Part shown: positions 46,373-58,060 of the stretch, one piece after another
Layout of the letters: each line of letters starts with the position of its first letter
How positions within the stretch are numbered: position 1 is the first letter of the stretch
NCBI RefSeq assembly: GCF_000699445.3
Contig: NC_067196.1
Coordinates: forward strand, 496,001 to 560,000
Reading direction: 5' to 3'
Length of the DNA: 64,000 nucleotides
DNA from: Schistosoma haematobium
Lineage: Eukaryota; Platyhelminthes; Trematoda; Strigeidida; Schistosomatidae
The notes under the pieces: generated by a model
Databases searched by the model: none
What the model was told of the DNA's origin: nothing
The model's input: the letters and a program-made list of their open reading frames with translations, nothing else
Position numbers and translations under genes: made by a program

Positions 46373-48962
46373 ATGTCCATTAATCGTATAACCTATTCAA
46401 GCGCTTTTATGAAAAGCCTACGACCTTTCGCTGCACAAGTTACGAAAAAGTACTATAAAAGGCATCGTGGTGGTTGGCAATATTCATTAAAGAGAATGAA
46501 CATTAATCGTATGCCAATTCCCGAGTTGCTTAATTCTAACTGCCGATCATTAATCAACAAAGTGAACTATCTGCAATTCCTACTTAGTCAAAATACGTAT
46601 CGTAATTGTGGTGTCATCACAATTCAAGAATCTTGGTTGAATGATTTACAGGATGACTGCCTTGTATCACTATGTGATTTTAAAATTTATCGTCAGGATC
46701 GATCGAACAACAAAAAGAGGTGTGTTGACGGTGTAGCTACGTTTGTAAACATAAACTGGTGTCGATCTTCGTTTGTGTGTTTTAAGTTTTCAAATGACTT
46801 TATCGACTGTCTAATTCTAAGATGTCGTCCAAAACATATAAATAAATACAAATATGTTTATGCTACCAATATCTACGTGACTCCAGATTGCACATCATCT
46901 GCACTATCTGTTTTTGCTGATGAATTCACTGAGTTCGCTCTTACTGCCTTCAGTGATTCACTTTCAGTTGTATGTGGTGACTTCAATTCATGTGACTGTA
47001 GCTTCCTTACGTCACTAGGTCACCAAAATGTAGTGGATTTTCCTACCCGTTTGGATGCTTATCTAGACTTCGTCTTCATTAATGATGTGGGTATATATGC
47101 GACTCGTAAACGTGCTCCATTGTCTAGTTCAGATCACTGTATAATTCGTGTTCTACCTAAAGTATATGGAAAGCATGAGAAGAGTATACTCTTACGTCAA
47201 ACCAAGAAAGTCAAATATAGGAATTACTCAGAAGAAAATATCCGAAATCTGAGAAGCATGTTTCATACGACTAACTGGGAATTATTTACAGATGACTCAC
47301 TCGAAAACACTACTGATGTTATCACTTGTTACCTTAAATTCTGTTTTGATATTTGCTGTCCCACTGAAACCATTTTTGTAAGTTTTGATCGATTTACATC
47401 TACACAACTAAAACGACTACGAAGGATGAAAGAAAGAATGTACAAGGAGAAGAACTCTAATGAAGTTCGTAAGCTAAATGGTCTGATAAACCTAGAGATT
47501 AGACGTCTCAACTGTATGTTTACTCAAAAGCTCTTATCTTGCAAAAACTCTCCAAGTATGTGGAAACTCTTTAAAGAACTTACAGGTGACAGACAGTTTA
47601 GAAGCGATAACCAGCTGAATGTTTGTGACTTAAATAAGTCTTTTGTACGTCAGTCATCTGATGTGATGCTCCCTCTATCCACGGGTTTAAAAAATAGCTG
47701 TGTTCCTACTTTCACTGAAACTGATGTACGAGGATGTCTCCGGTCGCTTAATTCATCTCGATGTTTGGGACCTGATGGTATCCCAAACATCCTTTTTAAA
47801 AATGTGCTGACGTTCTGTGTCATCCGCTCACAACTATGTTTAACAGATCCTTCTCATCTAATCTCATACCGAAAATGTGGAGAAAGATGAAGATAATTCC
47901 TGTACCCAAGAAAGCATCTGGTGATAAGAATGTAAAATTTAGACCTATTGCAATAACTTCACCCTTCCTCAAAACCATGGAAAAATTATTAATACTTCCA
48001 CTTCAGCTTGCGATAAAAGAGCATACTGACCCATACCAGTTTGCATACAGGCGCAAAAGAAGCACTTTAGATGCTGTTGCAGTTCTGCACCACAACATAG
48101 TGTTCAACTTAGAAAAGGGTAAGAAGTATGTTCGTTGTGCTTTTCTGGACTATACTTCAGCTTTTGACTCTATATCAAGACAACGTTTACTTAACAAGTT
48201 AATCAGCGTCAACACTGACAGCTGGATAACCAACTGGCTATGTTCCTACCTCTCTGGAAGGGAACAGTACACTGTGTTTGGAGGAAAGTGTTCGGAGTCT
48301 CTACTGTCTCAGGAAGGTTTACTACAAGGAGCTGTTCTTTCACCTCTTCTATTCTCTTTTTTTATGCATGACCTGCCATCTTCCACAGAAAACACTTTTG
48401 TGAAGTATGCGGATGATCTCACTGTATGTATGCCTATATCTTCCTTTTTACATCCCATAGAAATGAATGAGTTTTTGTCTCGTATTGATTGTTTGTCTGT
48501 TGGTAATGGTCTCATACTTAATCCGTCTAAATGTCAAGCTGTTAACTTTAGCTTGAGACATGAACGGAATATAAACACTTTTTGAGATCCCATAATGCTT
48601 TTACCATCGGAGACTCTTTGATAAACTCAGTGTCGAAGGTCAATTATCTTGGTGTCACCTTTTCCTCTGATCTGTCTTGGTCTTCTCACAATTTATTGTT
48701 ATCGAAGAAGGTTTTCCGTCTGACTTACTACATAAATAGATTGCAAGCTCTTGGGATTACTCGTAATTTACTCTTACAATTTGTCAATTCTTGCATATTA
48801 CCTATTATTCTTTACTGTTATCCATTATTCTTTCTCGGGCTATTGAGAAAAGAGTTTGTTGTATTGCGGAGAGTGCTAAAGGCATTTATCAATGTGTGTG
48901 GTGAGTCTTTCTAGGTCATAATTAATATGGTTGTGGATAGACATAATAATAATAATAATAAT
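46373..48962 (+). mobile_element. Jockey/CR1-superfamily LINE, nearly full length, two frameshifts
   Basis: First frame 46373-47890 (505 codons): AP endonuclease with NCRSLINKVNYL (metal-binding Asn), ITIQESWL (Glu), VCGDFNSCDC (D-x-N) and SSSDHCII (S-D-H), then SLNSSRCLGPDGIPNILF, the start of RT. Second frame 47836-48585: KIIPVPKKASGDKN, FRPIAITS, FAYRRKRSTLDA, AFLDYTSAFDSI, LLQGAVLSPLLF and KYADDLTVC, with both catalytic aspartates kept. Third frame 48582-48914: VNYLGVTFSSDLSW and the C-terminus. The frames step 2, 1, 0, so each break is a small indel. There are no other stops, which makes it the youngest-looking LINE here. An (AAT)5-type tail ends it at 48,948-48,962. No ORF1 seen. Confidence 0.85.
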
Positions 48963-48964
48963 CA

Positions 48965-49105
48965 GTGTAAATTCAAGATTATAACAAATTCTTTTTGTAC
49001 ACATAACGAATAGCCAAGGCTGCTATAAACCTAAGAATTCGTTTTTGACAATTTCTACATAACGTTTTAAAAGCTGTAATAATATCAATTTTTGCCACAT
49101 TTTAA
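48965..49105 (-). pseudogene. Penelope-like element GIY-YIG C-terminal fragment
   Basis: Minus strand reads KIDIITAFKTLCRNCQKRI then LRFIAALAIRY, parallel to the better preserved KIDINTAFRMLYRNCEG...ILKFIEALTIRKF at 53.4 kb: the C-terminal part of the Penelope endonuclease. It abuts the tail of the LINE. Confidence 0.55.
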
Positions 49106-49279
49106 TTATATATTCGCTATATATGTCATGTATACCTTGGGAATGTTATTGACACTGATTGCGGTATGTCGTGAATCATCAGAGTCTTTAACACATGTGT
49201 TGTGTTGGTCGGTATCCGATATAATCTTTAAACTTCGTATACAGTTCGTCTTGATAACCGTTCTATATAACGCCTCAAC

Positions 49280-49620
49280 GGTGTACTAATCAGAAGGCGA
49301 ATACGAAGCGTTGATTACGTTTATTACGGCACCAAACACACAGATATCCAAATATTGCAGATGCGTTAAACGAGCATAGAAGAGTTGTGCTGAAAGGCAA
49401 GCAAGCGAGCGAGTGAGGCAGCGAATATGAATACGAGCAAGCGCGTACAATTAAGCGAGCGAGAGCGAGAGCGAGCTAGATCAATGAATATGAATAGCAT
49501 GGACATGTATATATACATAGTGAAATGAATAGGTCATCGAATCAAATAAGTGGTTAGTAGTACGACTAGCGAGGGCCGTAAGCAATATTCAGGCATACAT
49601 GTCCATACATTCATAATAGT
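49280..49620 (-). mobile_element. LTR-like fragment with GCGA-rich tract
   Basis: Plus strand 49,395-49,480 is a run of 'gcgagcgag' and 'gcgagagcgagagcgagc' units. On the minus strand this gives 'gcttgcttgc'-type sequence as in the LTR at 17,640-17,670, followed by AATAAA (49325-49320). Ends not defined. Alternatively a simple GA/GC-rich repeat. Confidence 0.35.
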
Positions 49621-50024
49621 AATAAAGATACAATGATATAGACAAGTTGTTGTTAGGATGACTCAGCTCGTTAATAAGCTAATAAAATGACTTCATTGAA
49701 TTCATTGAGAACATACTCAATTTCACGTGATCTTTTATAATAGTTCCCCCCCACCCCAGCAATCAGTGTCATTCTATTCAATCAAAATTACAAAATAAGA
49801 CATCATTTCATCGAATTCATAATATAATAAGTGTTAAGATAAAGTGAAGTAATGGCAGTCACTGGGGCATACCGATGTCTATCCGTATTTTGCAGATAGA
49901 AAAATAATAGAAGAATTGTTCTATGAATATAAATATATGTATGTCTACTGATAATTACAAGCTATTCAAGCCTTTGACAAGAAATACGATGAATGGTACT
50001 TGTTGTACTTTGATTGAGGTTAAA

Positions 50025-50225
50025 CATTAACACCATGGGATGCCGGCTCAGTGATCTAGAGTTTAACTGTTCACGCACAAGATTGATGGTCCTATGTTCA
50101 TATCCGGTGCGCGGGATCGTGAGTGCGCATTGCTGAGTAGTCCCAGACTTGGATAGAAACGCCGTATAGTGCTTCCAGGTTTTCAATGATGATTTAGCTT
50201 AAGTCGACCCGTCAACTCAACCGTT
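50025..50225 (+). mobile_element. tRNA-headed SINE, full-length but decayed
   Basis: 'gccggctcagtgatctagag' head (50042-50061), 'gctgagtagtcccagac' with GAAAC, and 'cttccaggttttcaatgatg' end. Core box CTGAGTA. Confidence 0.7.
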
Positions 50226-50554
50226 AGAAATACCACATCATCCACAACTCTTCTTGGTCAAAATACAAATTACAATAATACATAATGGATAAAATCCACA
50301 ATGTTCAGCTTTGATTTATTCAACTCATCGGAAAAGATTTTGTATTTTGTTTTCTTATCTGTTTTTCAGTAAATTATTGTCAATAAGTTTTTTTTAGTTA
50401 GTTACACACAGGTATTTACATCAGAATTAACGATCTATACTTAACTCAGTTTGTCTTTGTTTATTGGAATTACTCTACACATTAATGGATGGGGGAAGAA
50501 CTGAGGTATTCTTCAAGTGCATGTTCTTAAAAGAAATATATATATAACCCGTAT
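50226..50554. other. Spacer between two SINEs, nothing recognised
   Basis: AT-rich, no frame. Confidence 0.4.
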
Positions 50555-50762
50555 CACTGGAGTTAGACATTAGCACTGCTAGATATCAGCTCAGTGGTCT
50601 AGAGGCTATGTGTTCATGTGTGAAACCGAGAATCCTAGGTTCAATGTCCGGATACGAGTTCGTGGATGAGCACTATTGAGCAGTTCCATATAAAAACAAA
50701 ACGGACGTCAAGTGCTTCCAGGTTTTTAGTGATGACTTAATTAAGATTAGTTTAGGATTTAA
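50555..50762 (+). mobile_element. tRNA-headed SINE, decayed
   Basis: 'tcagctcagtggtctagagg' head, degraded core (ATTGAGCAG, AAAAC) and 'cttccaggtttttagtgatg' end. Second copy in the same orientation within 600 bases. Confidence 0.65.
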
Positions 50763-51389
50763 ATAACGAGAATTCTACAACCTCCGCAAATCTGCATATA
50801 CCGAGAACGAAAATTTGCAGGAGGTACCTATTAACGTGAAGTTTTTGTTAGTGGGAGTTCTACATTTGCTACGTTAATTTAATCCACCCAATAAAGCTAT
50901 TTTCAAGGAGATAGCAAACAATATTTAACGAAATTCAGTTCTGTTTCTGTTCTCTGGGTAACAAAAACCCCGAACACAACAAACATCATTGACTTGCATA
51001 AAAACTAATTTGTGTAACTCAGCTTATGGATTTTCCTAGACGTGACACTTTTCCTATGTCGGTGAAAAGATTCATTTCAATGATTATTCAATGGAAAGTT
51101 ACGCTCTCTGAAATCGAAAACAAATTTTTCTTTAGAGTTCAATCAGTCTATGAAAATCAATCTATATAATTATGTATGAATTTTTTAATAAAGAAAATTT
51201 CATCCCTACTCGTAAGGAGCAATTCCCATTCCATTCTGTACACATCGTTTGAACCAATTCAAGTTCATATTTTATTGTTTACATTTATGTGTTAGAAACT
51301 AGTTGGAAATCAGTTTAGAAACAAACATTTTAACACAATTGGTGGAGATTTTGTAAATTAAAGATTTAATTTATGGTTCTCATAATTTA
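50763..51389. other. No feature recognised
   Basis: AT-rich with short frames only. Confidence 0.4.
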
Positions 51390-51840
51390 TTGAGATACTC
51401 TGTCATTTTGTGTGAAATACATTCCATTGTCCCCATCCGTGTTCTATTCACTACAATATCATTGGTTTGTACCCCTAGTACACATGATGTAAGTAATAAG
51501 GAAATATTTTGTATACAAAATATTCAATCAAAATTATTCCATGATGAAAATGAAGAAGAGAAGAGTCTATTGTACAACTTCAATATGATCAAATGTGACA
51601 TATTCTATACCATTGAAAGATCATTCTAAATTATATGGTGGAAGTCTTAAAACTAAACATTCTTTTGTAACACATTTAACATCTGACAAACATCAACGTC
51701 GACATCATCATCATTATCATGAACTTCAATGTTCAGTTTGTATGATCATTAGACCATCTGTGATAGAAGTGCTTAATGAAACTGAGGTTATACTTTTTAA
51801 TTATGAACTGATGACAGTAGTTTTGGTATCCACAAGTTAA
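51390..51840 (+). other. Overlapping frames, possible exon
   Basis: Two plus-strand frames (51390-51629 and 51595-51840) overlap by 35 bases. The first ends with a polar stretch (LFHDENEEEKSLLYNFN), the second has a His-rich run (RRHHHHYHELQCSVC). Joined by a frameshift they would make about 150 residues. I do not recognise a family; no clean gt/ag borders were fixed. Could be an exon of a large gene or chance. Confidence 0.2.
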
Positions 51841-52689
51841 AACTATTTAAACCTATATAATTAGATAACTCAAATTTTGTCTCATATATTGTAACTCGTT
51901 AACTGTCACAACAGTTGTTGAGGTTGTACTGAAATATGATGACTACTGTGGTGTATACATCAAACATCTATGCTTTATTAGCTCATTTGAAGTACACTAG
52001 GAATGCTTCTATCTATCTATCTATTTTAAATAATGTCAACAAGCATACACTACTGAAATGTTTTGATAGCTTACAATGAACATTGGCTGAAAATATATTC
52101 TTTAAGGTTGTTGTTAAAGAAATTGTATATTCAATTGTTGTTGTTAACATAATTGATCAAATCTGAATTTGAAGGTTTATAACTTGAGCTGTTGAACAGG
52201 CAGACGTATGATACACAGATAAACTCTGCCATCTATGGAGTATTAAATATGACGAGACACGAATGATGCTCATGGGTGAAATTAACCACAAGATAATTAT
52301 TTACCAAGAATTTGTGCATCGAAATTTAATGTATTGAAATATGTGTATAATAAATACAAACTCTTACGAATCGCTTATCACTTTATAAAGATATTACACT
52401 ATGTTACCCGACATTTATTGGTCATTCATCGAGATATCACCGATGGTGCTGAAAAACGTTCGATTAGGTATATCAGAAATAATTAGTATTACTGATGATT
52501 ATTGAGTTGGGAGTTAAAATAAACTTGAATAGCTGAGTGAGAAATTTCGATTATATTTGTGTGTAGTAAAAGTATCCAAATATGAAAAGTACTTTCCAAC
52601 AAATGTATGATAAATTTAGGTCGATGATATATGAAATCCTACAACATTTAAGTATCAAATAGAAACAATCTAAATGAAAATTATGTTTA
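51841..52689. other. No feature recognised
   Basis: AT-rich; a small 'tatc' run at 52011-52024. Confidence 0.4.
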
Positions 52690-52855
52690 TGATTGAGATC
52701 ATGAATCGATCAATGTTAGACCATCAATGAAAACCTGAAAGCACTGGTTGGCCATTTTATCCTAGTATGGAACTCCTCAGTAGTTTGCATCCACTATTCC
52801 TCACACAGGATTCAAACCCAGAAACTATCGGTCACGTGCACGAATGCTCATTTCA
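52690..52855 (-). mobile_element. SINE, decayed
   Basis: 'accatcaatgaaaacctgaa', 'ggaactcctcag' and a reverse B box 'ggattcaaaccca' (52808-52820). The GAAAC box reads 'ataaaa' on the minus strand, so no ribozyme. Confidence 0.6.
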
Positions 52856-52989
52856 TGATGTCAATCAAAGCTCAACAATCTCCATAACTTTATACTGCAA
52901 AAATTCTTTTGTGTATATATTATGTTACTTATAAACAATACAGTAGTATTAGTTAAGACATAAGACAATTGAATTACTGTCCAAAAACT

Positions 52990-53475
52990 ATTGATTATTT
53001 GAAAGTTAGTTGCTAACACAAGTTTCATTTTATGAAATACTAATTGATCTTCATTTATATGATTTAGATAGAACAATAAGAAGACGGAGTTGATCTAAAA
53101 ACATTGGTGATGTATTTGCGCTATACATTTCGAACAATCTGATCACACACATACACTTGTCAAGGCATTTTTATATGAAAATTAATAAAGGTCAATTAAA
53201 TGAAAGTTTAAGTAAAATAACGAAGGAGGGAGGGAGAAACAATAAGAAATTGTCGCGCTATCCTAGGCCATAGAATGACTTAAGGGTTACCAAGGTAAAT
53301 TGAAGGTTAAGACAAATGGTTTTTGTACACAAAAGGGGGTTTAAATTTACGAATAGTCAAAGCTTCAATAAACTTAAGAATTCATCCTTCACAATTTCTA
53401 TACAACATTCGAAATGCTGTATTAATGTCAATCTTGTGCCCTGTCTCAATTAAAACAGAATCATTCGGTTATGAC
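52990..53475 (-). pseudogene. Penelope-like element: GIY-YIG C-terminus and 3' region
   Basis: Minus strand from about 53,462: IETGHKIDINTAFRMLYRNC, stop, then ILKFIEALTIRKFKPPF. This is the C-terminal half of a GIY-YIG endonuclease as fused to Penelope reverse transcriptases; the E of the IEAL motif is the expected position of the catalytic region's conserved end. The 3' part continues to 52,990 and is shared with 44,346-44,660. One stop replaces what is probably a tryptophan codon (tga). Confidence 0.65.
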
Positions 53476-53569
53476 AAAATTATTATGGATTTAAACATTG
53501 TATGTAGATTCATTGCATGAATTTCATTCACGATGTTCAGTCCAAAACCAGTCATAAATTTCTAAAGAC

Positions 53570-53905
53570 ATTAACCAAAATACTTGTGAAAGAACAAAAA
53601 CATTACGTGTTTTCTACGAACTCAGAAAAATACGTACAGAATTTATCCAGTAAAAATACTAACTCGAATTGAAACTGAAGCACTCTCTCTTGGATTTAAA
53701 TTTCACATTCCGAAAAAATGCAACAGAATAGACACTGAAACCCAGTTTGAGTATTTATATCAACAGTTGTCAGAGCTGAAACCCATGAACGATAAAAACA
53801 TAGTTGGTTGAGATCGAAACTAGTTGACATTACAAACCAGTACATAACGACACCAACCCCACAATCGAAAGTGTTGACTAAAGATCACCAACTAGCTTTG
53901 AAAAA
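53570..53905 (+). pseudogene. Penelope-like element: N-terminal region
   Basis: Plus-strand frames read ALSLGFKFHIPKKCNRIDTE then QFEYLYQQLSELKP, later QLALKKLVKDETIMV. That is the 'LS.G..F..P', 'E...L..QL' and 'ALK.L..D..IVI' order at the start of Penelope RT proteins. A stop near 53,810 and a frameshift break it. It lies head-to-head with the minus-strand 3' piece on its left. Confidence 0.6.
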
Positions 53906-54022
53906 ACTTGTGAAAGATGAAACAATAATGGTGAATATCGGTCGTAAGACGTGTTAGACGAATAGAATTAAGGCGTTGGATTTGGGCGTCGATGTGAAGT
54001 CGGCGCCGGATCCAATCCCACC

Positions 54023-54025
<3 letters not shown>

Positions 54026-54066
<41 letters not shown>
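54026..54066. repeat. (TA)20 microsatellite
   Basis: 41 bases of uninterrupted alternating T and A. Confidence 0.95.
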
Positions 54067-54068
<2 letters not shown>

Positions 54069-54310
54069 CACCACCATCACACTTTCGCGGCCAATCATCA
54101 TAATCAACAACCAAAACAACAACAAAACAAGCAACACGTCACACTCTCCCCATTCTTACTACGTTCCGTGTCGCTTCAACATTTCATCTAATTCACAACA
54201 CTGATCAGTCAGTCACAGTGCATTCCTAAATCCCACTCACACACACAACATCATCTCACAGTATCGAACTAGTGTCATATATGCTGATGAGTAGTGAGTT
54301 GTATTCGGGA

Positions 54311-54590
54311 TGTTAGATCCACAGAAGTCACTTGGATGCAGAGCCTCAATTTGTAATTTTATTTAGAAAATTTGAAACTCATTATTTTCGCACCAAAAGC
54401 GTTCTTGTCAACTTCATGTCGTATTTCCCGCTTGGGAAATATCTTAAACGCTATTGGTCCATTGCTTCTTTCAGTATACTATTTCCTAACTCTCCCAAAG
54501 GAAGGTTATCGGCTGTATATAAATAAACGTTTTGATTTGTGTTGGCACGGTCAGGTTGTTACGCCATGGGTTTTGGCACACATGTTACAC
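54311..54590 (+). mobile_element. LTR or LTR fragment
   Basis: Starts TGTTAGATCCACAG, shares the 'cgcaccaaaag' block with 44.88-45.14 kb, and carries 'tgtatataaataaacg' (54515-54530), a TATA and AATAAA overlap, before a GC-richer end near 'catgttaca'. No target duplication identified. Confidence 0.5.
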
Positions 54591-57061
54591 ATTATCGAGA
54601 ATGTTTTTGTGCCGTTATTTTCAGCTATTAACAGCCTTTTTTCCGTCACACGTCAATTTTCGTAATGTTTGTGCTTTCTACTTAGTTTTTACTCCAATTT
54701 ATTAGCAGTTTGACGTATTTCTCGCTCACCACTCAAGTGGATATTTAGTAAGCCTAATATGGTTATTTGTAGCAATACAAACTCAAGCAAGTAAGATTTA
54801 CACTCTTTCAAGTCAAAAAATAGATCACAGATTGAGCTGTCAGGGAAATGAACTTTAAAACGTATTACATATGGTTCACCCCCTTGATTATGTTGATGGT
54901 GTACATGGATGTTGATATTTGTTTATAAAATGTAGGTAGAAGCAATTACGCGTTAATCTATTTATCAATATTATGTAACTTGTTAATATTTAGTCAGAAA
55001 TAGTTATATCCATTATAAGTATCAACGTCTTGTACTGAAGTGACTTATTATTATTTAACGTATCTGAGAAGAATTATGTGAGTAACAATTGACGTTGATA
55101 GTCTTTTCCATCCGCTTTCTCAACGTATACAGGAATAGTATATGACACTACTGGAAGTGTCACATTAAGAAGTCACAAAGTCGTCATAAGTAAAACGATG
55201 CGTGTTTATTTTGAACATGTCATAGTTATCACTAATTTATGATGTGTCTTATAGGTTTTACAAATAAGTTTCTGTAAACAGAATCCGAAATTATTGACCA
55301 GATTATGGATGAAGTTACAATGCATATTGTCGAGTGATATCTAAAATGTGTTTACCAAATTTTTTGTTAATATCAAATGTCTATGCAAAATACTAGAAGG
55401 GTTAGAAACTGAAGAGCGCTGTTTACATGAAATAAGAAACTTATAGGTTATTCGTCACTTGCAAGTGAAGTCATAAATACAGTGAAATCAGAGTTTTAAG
55501 GCAATATGTGCTGTGAAAACATGAACATTTCATTGATATCATAAACTTCGTATAAACAAATGTCATAAGACTGTGAAGCATTCAGAGTTATATGATGGGG
55601 ATTAGAAGCTCCTAGTCCTTGATACGACACAACCCTAGAATCATCTAACAACTCTGAAGGAGTTAATTCTTCAATACCAATTCCATTACAGACTGACTAG
55701 TTCAAATTAATTCATGCAAAATACGTGACGAAAATACGTGAACTAGCAATCGCTGCTTGAATGTTGTAATGATGGTAACTACAGCAAATTGTAAATAATG
55801 CTTACTTGTGATATGTCTGCTCTACAGATTACCGATGAATTTCTATTAACCGAATCCGAAATCTCTGATGAATAGCACTGTTTGCAAATAAGAGACTTAT
55901 AGGTACATTCTATTACCTGCTATTTGATTAACTTATGGACTGTGATACTGCTAACTAAGTTCAATTGTTTGTTTCAAGACAGAATTGTATGAAGCTAATA
56001 AGGTTCTCAAAGCTTTGTGATCATGTTTACGCCCGTGTACAACTTATGGAATTTGTGATTATGAAAGATCATTTGGAAAACCAGTTTACAAGTTTACGAT
56101 AATTGTGTTCTACATTGTCTATTGACATTTTCATTCACTTAGTGAATTATTTCAATGTAAATATAACAACTATACTCAGTGTTTTACATTAGAAATCATG
56201 TTGGTATATATAGAATAGTCTATAGGATGCCAGAACAAATATTGATGCAGAATAATATGAATTCATTATAATTCATGGGATGAACAAGTAAGATAAGATG
56301 GATTACGTAATAATTCATTTTAGCTTTTCACATATATTCAGCTACCTCATAAACCACCCTGTGAATCATCCCCACTCACTTGATCCTCTTTAAATTCTAT
56401 TCAATTATTACGTAACTCAAAGTATTAGTTTTTGAATCCAAGGTTCCTTTATAACCTATAGAGGATTTTCACACCACTTATCTGTCTATAAACTCCACTT
56501 GATCGTTTATTGCACCAGCCACCCTTGATGTCACCTTGATTGTAAAACCAAATCACCTCTGACCTGTTACTGACTATATACATATGTATATAGTTATTAT
56601 TGATAACCTACATTATTCTAATTCTTTACATTCACTTATTTCAACTGTTTCTATTACATAGTTGGTATTAAGCAACTGACGAGAAAGCACAAAATATAAC
56701 GAATGCATACTATTCTGCATTAATTTTTCTTCTTGTTTTATTTAAATTCATAAGCACAACTAATCACATGAAATTATAGTCTACTTAGCTATTGATACTC
56801 ATTCGATAATAAACGTAATCCGACGACGGGAAATATGTTAGGTGGGTGCCTAATCTGTAAAACTTTACGAGGAAGTAGCGTAACTTATTCCTTCTTAATT
56901 CTTACAGACACTTACTCGTAAACATTAATGGTATTCATCCCCATGAAAGAAGGAAAAAGAGGAAAATAAAAATGATGCACCAGTTTATTGAATCATCATT
57001 AATACTGAAGCAGAAAAACAAGTTTACAAGTTGTTATTAAGAATTCTTAAATAATAATTGT
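54591..57061. other. 2.5 kb without recognised features
   Basis: AT-rich (about 65-70 percent by eye). No frame above 60 codons, no SINE or LINE phrase. It may be intron or 3' flank of the gene whose last exons are at 57.06-57.34 kb. Confidence 0.4.
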
Positions 57062-57335
57062 TCACTTTTTTCTCAACTTCCGTCGCGAAGCGTTCACCAT
57101 ATTTCTCAATGATGTGATGCCAATTAATTCGTTGGCATCGTAAAATCCTTGTATACCCATTGCTCCGTCTCGGTAATGCAATTGTGTTATTTCGGACGTT
57201 ATGCGTAATATGTAACTTCCATCTGCTGCAATACCTAAGAAGTTGATGAGCTAAACAGTTTATATTTCATACTCAATAAAGCTTACCTTTAAGAGTTCGT
57301 CTTTTAATATATGCCAGTAGCGGATCAGTCTTCAT
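57062..57335 (-). CDS. Two C-terminal exons of an unrecognised conserved-looking protein
   Basis: Exon 57335-57287 (starting arbitrarily at an ATG) reads MKTDPLLAYIKRRTLK and ends in phase 1 at gtaagc. A 52-base intron ends 'tcaacttcttag'. Exon 57234-57062 completes a glycine codon and reads IAADGSYILRITSEITQL, HYRDGAMGIQGFYDANELIG, ITSLRNMVNASRRKLRKK, stop (three consecutive parts). The product is highly charged, soluble and ends in a basic tail. Splice signals, phase and amino-acid composition are all as in a real gene. I cannot name the family. A CR1-type LINE fragment begins directly upstream (57,340), so either the upstream exons lie beyond 58 kb with the LINE in an intron, or the gene is cut off. 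Confidence 0.65.
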
Positions 57336-58060
57336 TCTTCAGTAATAAGGATAGTAGGTTGATGAACCTGTATTAATCCTGACACACTGCTTTCCAGTGA
57401 AGGTCCAGCTTCTCCTTGAAAGTATTCACTGATGTGGCTGATACCACTTGTTCGGGTAAGGCGTTCCAATCATTGATTACTCGATGAGAAAACAAGACCC
57501 CACTTTAAGTTTATCAGATCTTGGTTTATGAACCTTCTTGCTATGACCTCGGAGATTATTAGTGCTGGAGGGAGCAAAAAATGAGACATATTAACACCCG
57601 AATCATAATTAAAGATACGAAGTGCCAGTATAAGGTCATCTCGTGTCCTACGATACGACAAGGGGAAACGATTTAGGCGTTTAAACGCACATCGTAAGGG
57701 AGTCTAGAAAGACCTTTCACTAATTTCGTTCCCACACACTGGACACGCTCAAGGGAGTTAGTATCCTTTACCAGACACGGGCTAGCTGCTTGGATACAGT
57801 ACTCTAAGTGTGGTCTTACATATGTGGGATATAAAATTCGAAACGTTTCCTCGTCAAAAATTTGAACGCTCGGCGAAGTGACCATAACGCACAAAAACCT
57901 TTGGCAGCGGCTGCTTTGCAATGCGTAGTTGTTTTTAAATCATGACTTAGAACTACTCCTAAGTCTTTATGCTCTTCAACGCATGGAAGAGGTTTACCCT
58001 CAATACTGTAACGGTAACTATTACCGTGACCGATGTGCATGAACACACTCTTCCTACCAA
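57336..58060 (-). pseudogene. CR1-type LINE 3' fragment (SR1-like)
   Basis: Minus-strand frames in order: KPLPCVEEHKDLGVVLSHDL (from 58046), FRILYPTYVRPHLEYCIQ (from about 57,855) with ASPCLVKDTNSLERVQ, then YRRTRDDLILALRIFNYDSG and INLKWGLVFSSSNQ. This is the 'KDLGV..S.DL', 'Y...VRP.LEY....W.P....D...LE.VQ', 'YRR.RGDLI' ending of CR1/SR1-type polyproteins. Frames shift twice. The 3' end is at about 57,340, with a 'gaagaatgaag' repeat-like tail. Confidence 0.75.

Noticed and set aside
48950..49000. (AAT)n as a stand-alone microsatellite
   Set aside because: Better explained as the 3' tail of the LINE.
49395..49480. GCGA-rich tract as a CRISPR-like or satellite array
   Set aside because: Units are irregular and there are no unique spacers; simple-sequence or LTR origin is more likely.
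53976..54191. Plus frame with a long Tyr-Ile repeat and a Gln/Asn-rich end
   Set aside because: The Tyr-Ile part is translated (TA)n microsatellite; no gene context.
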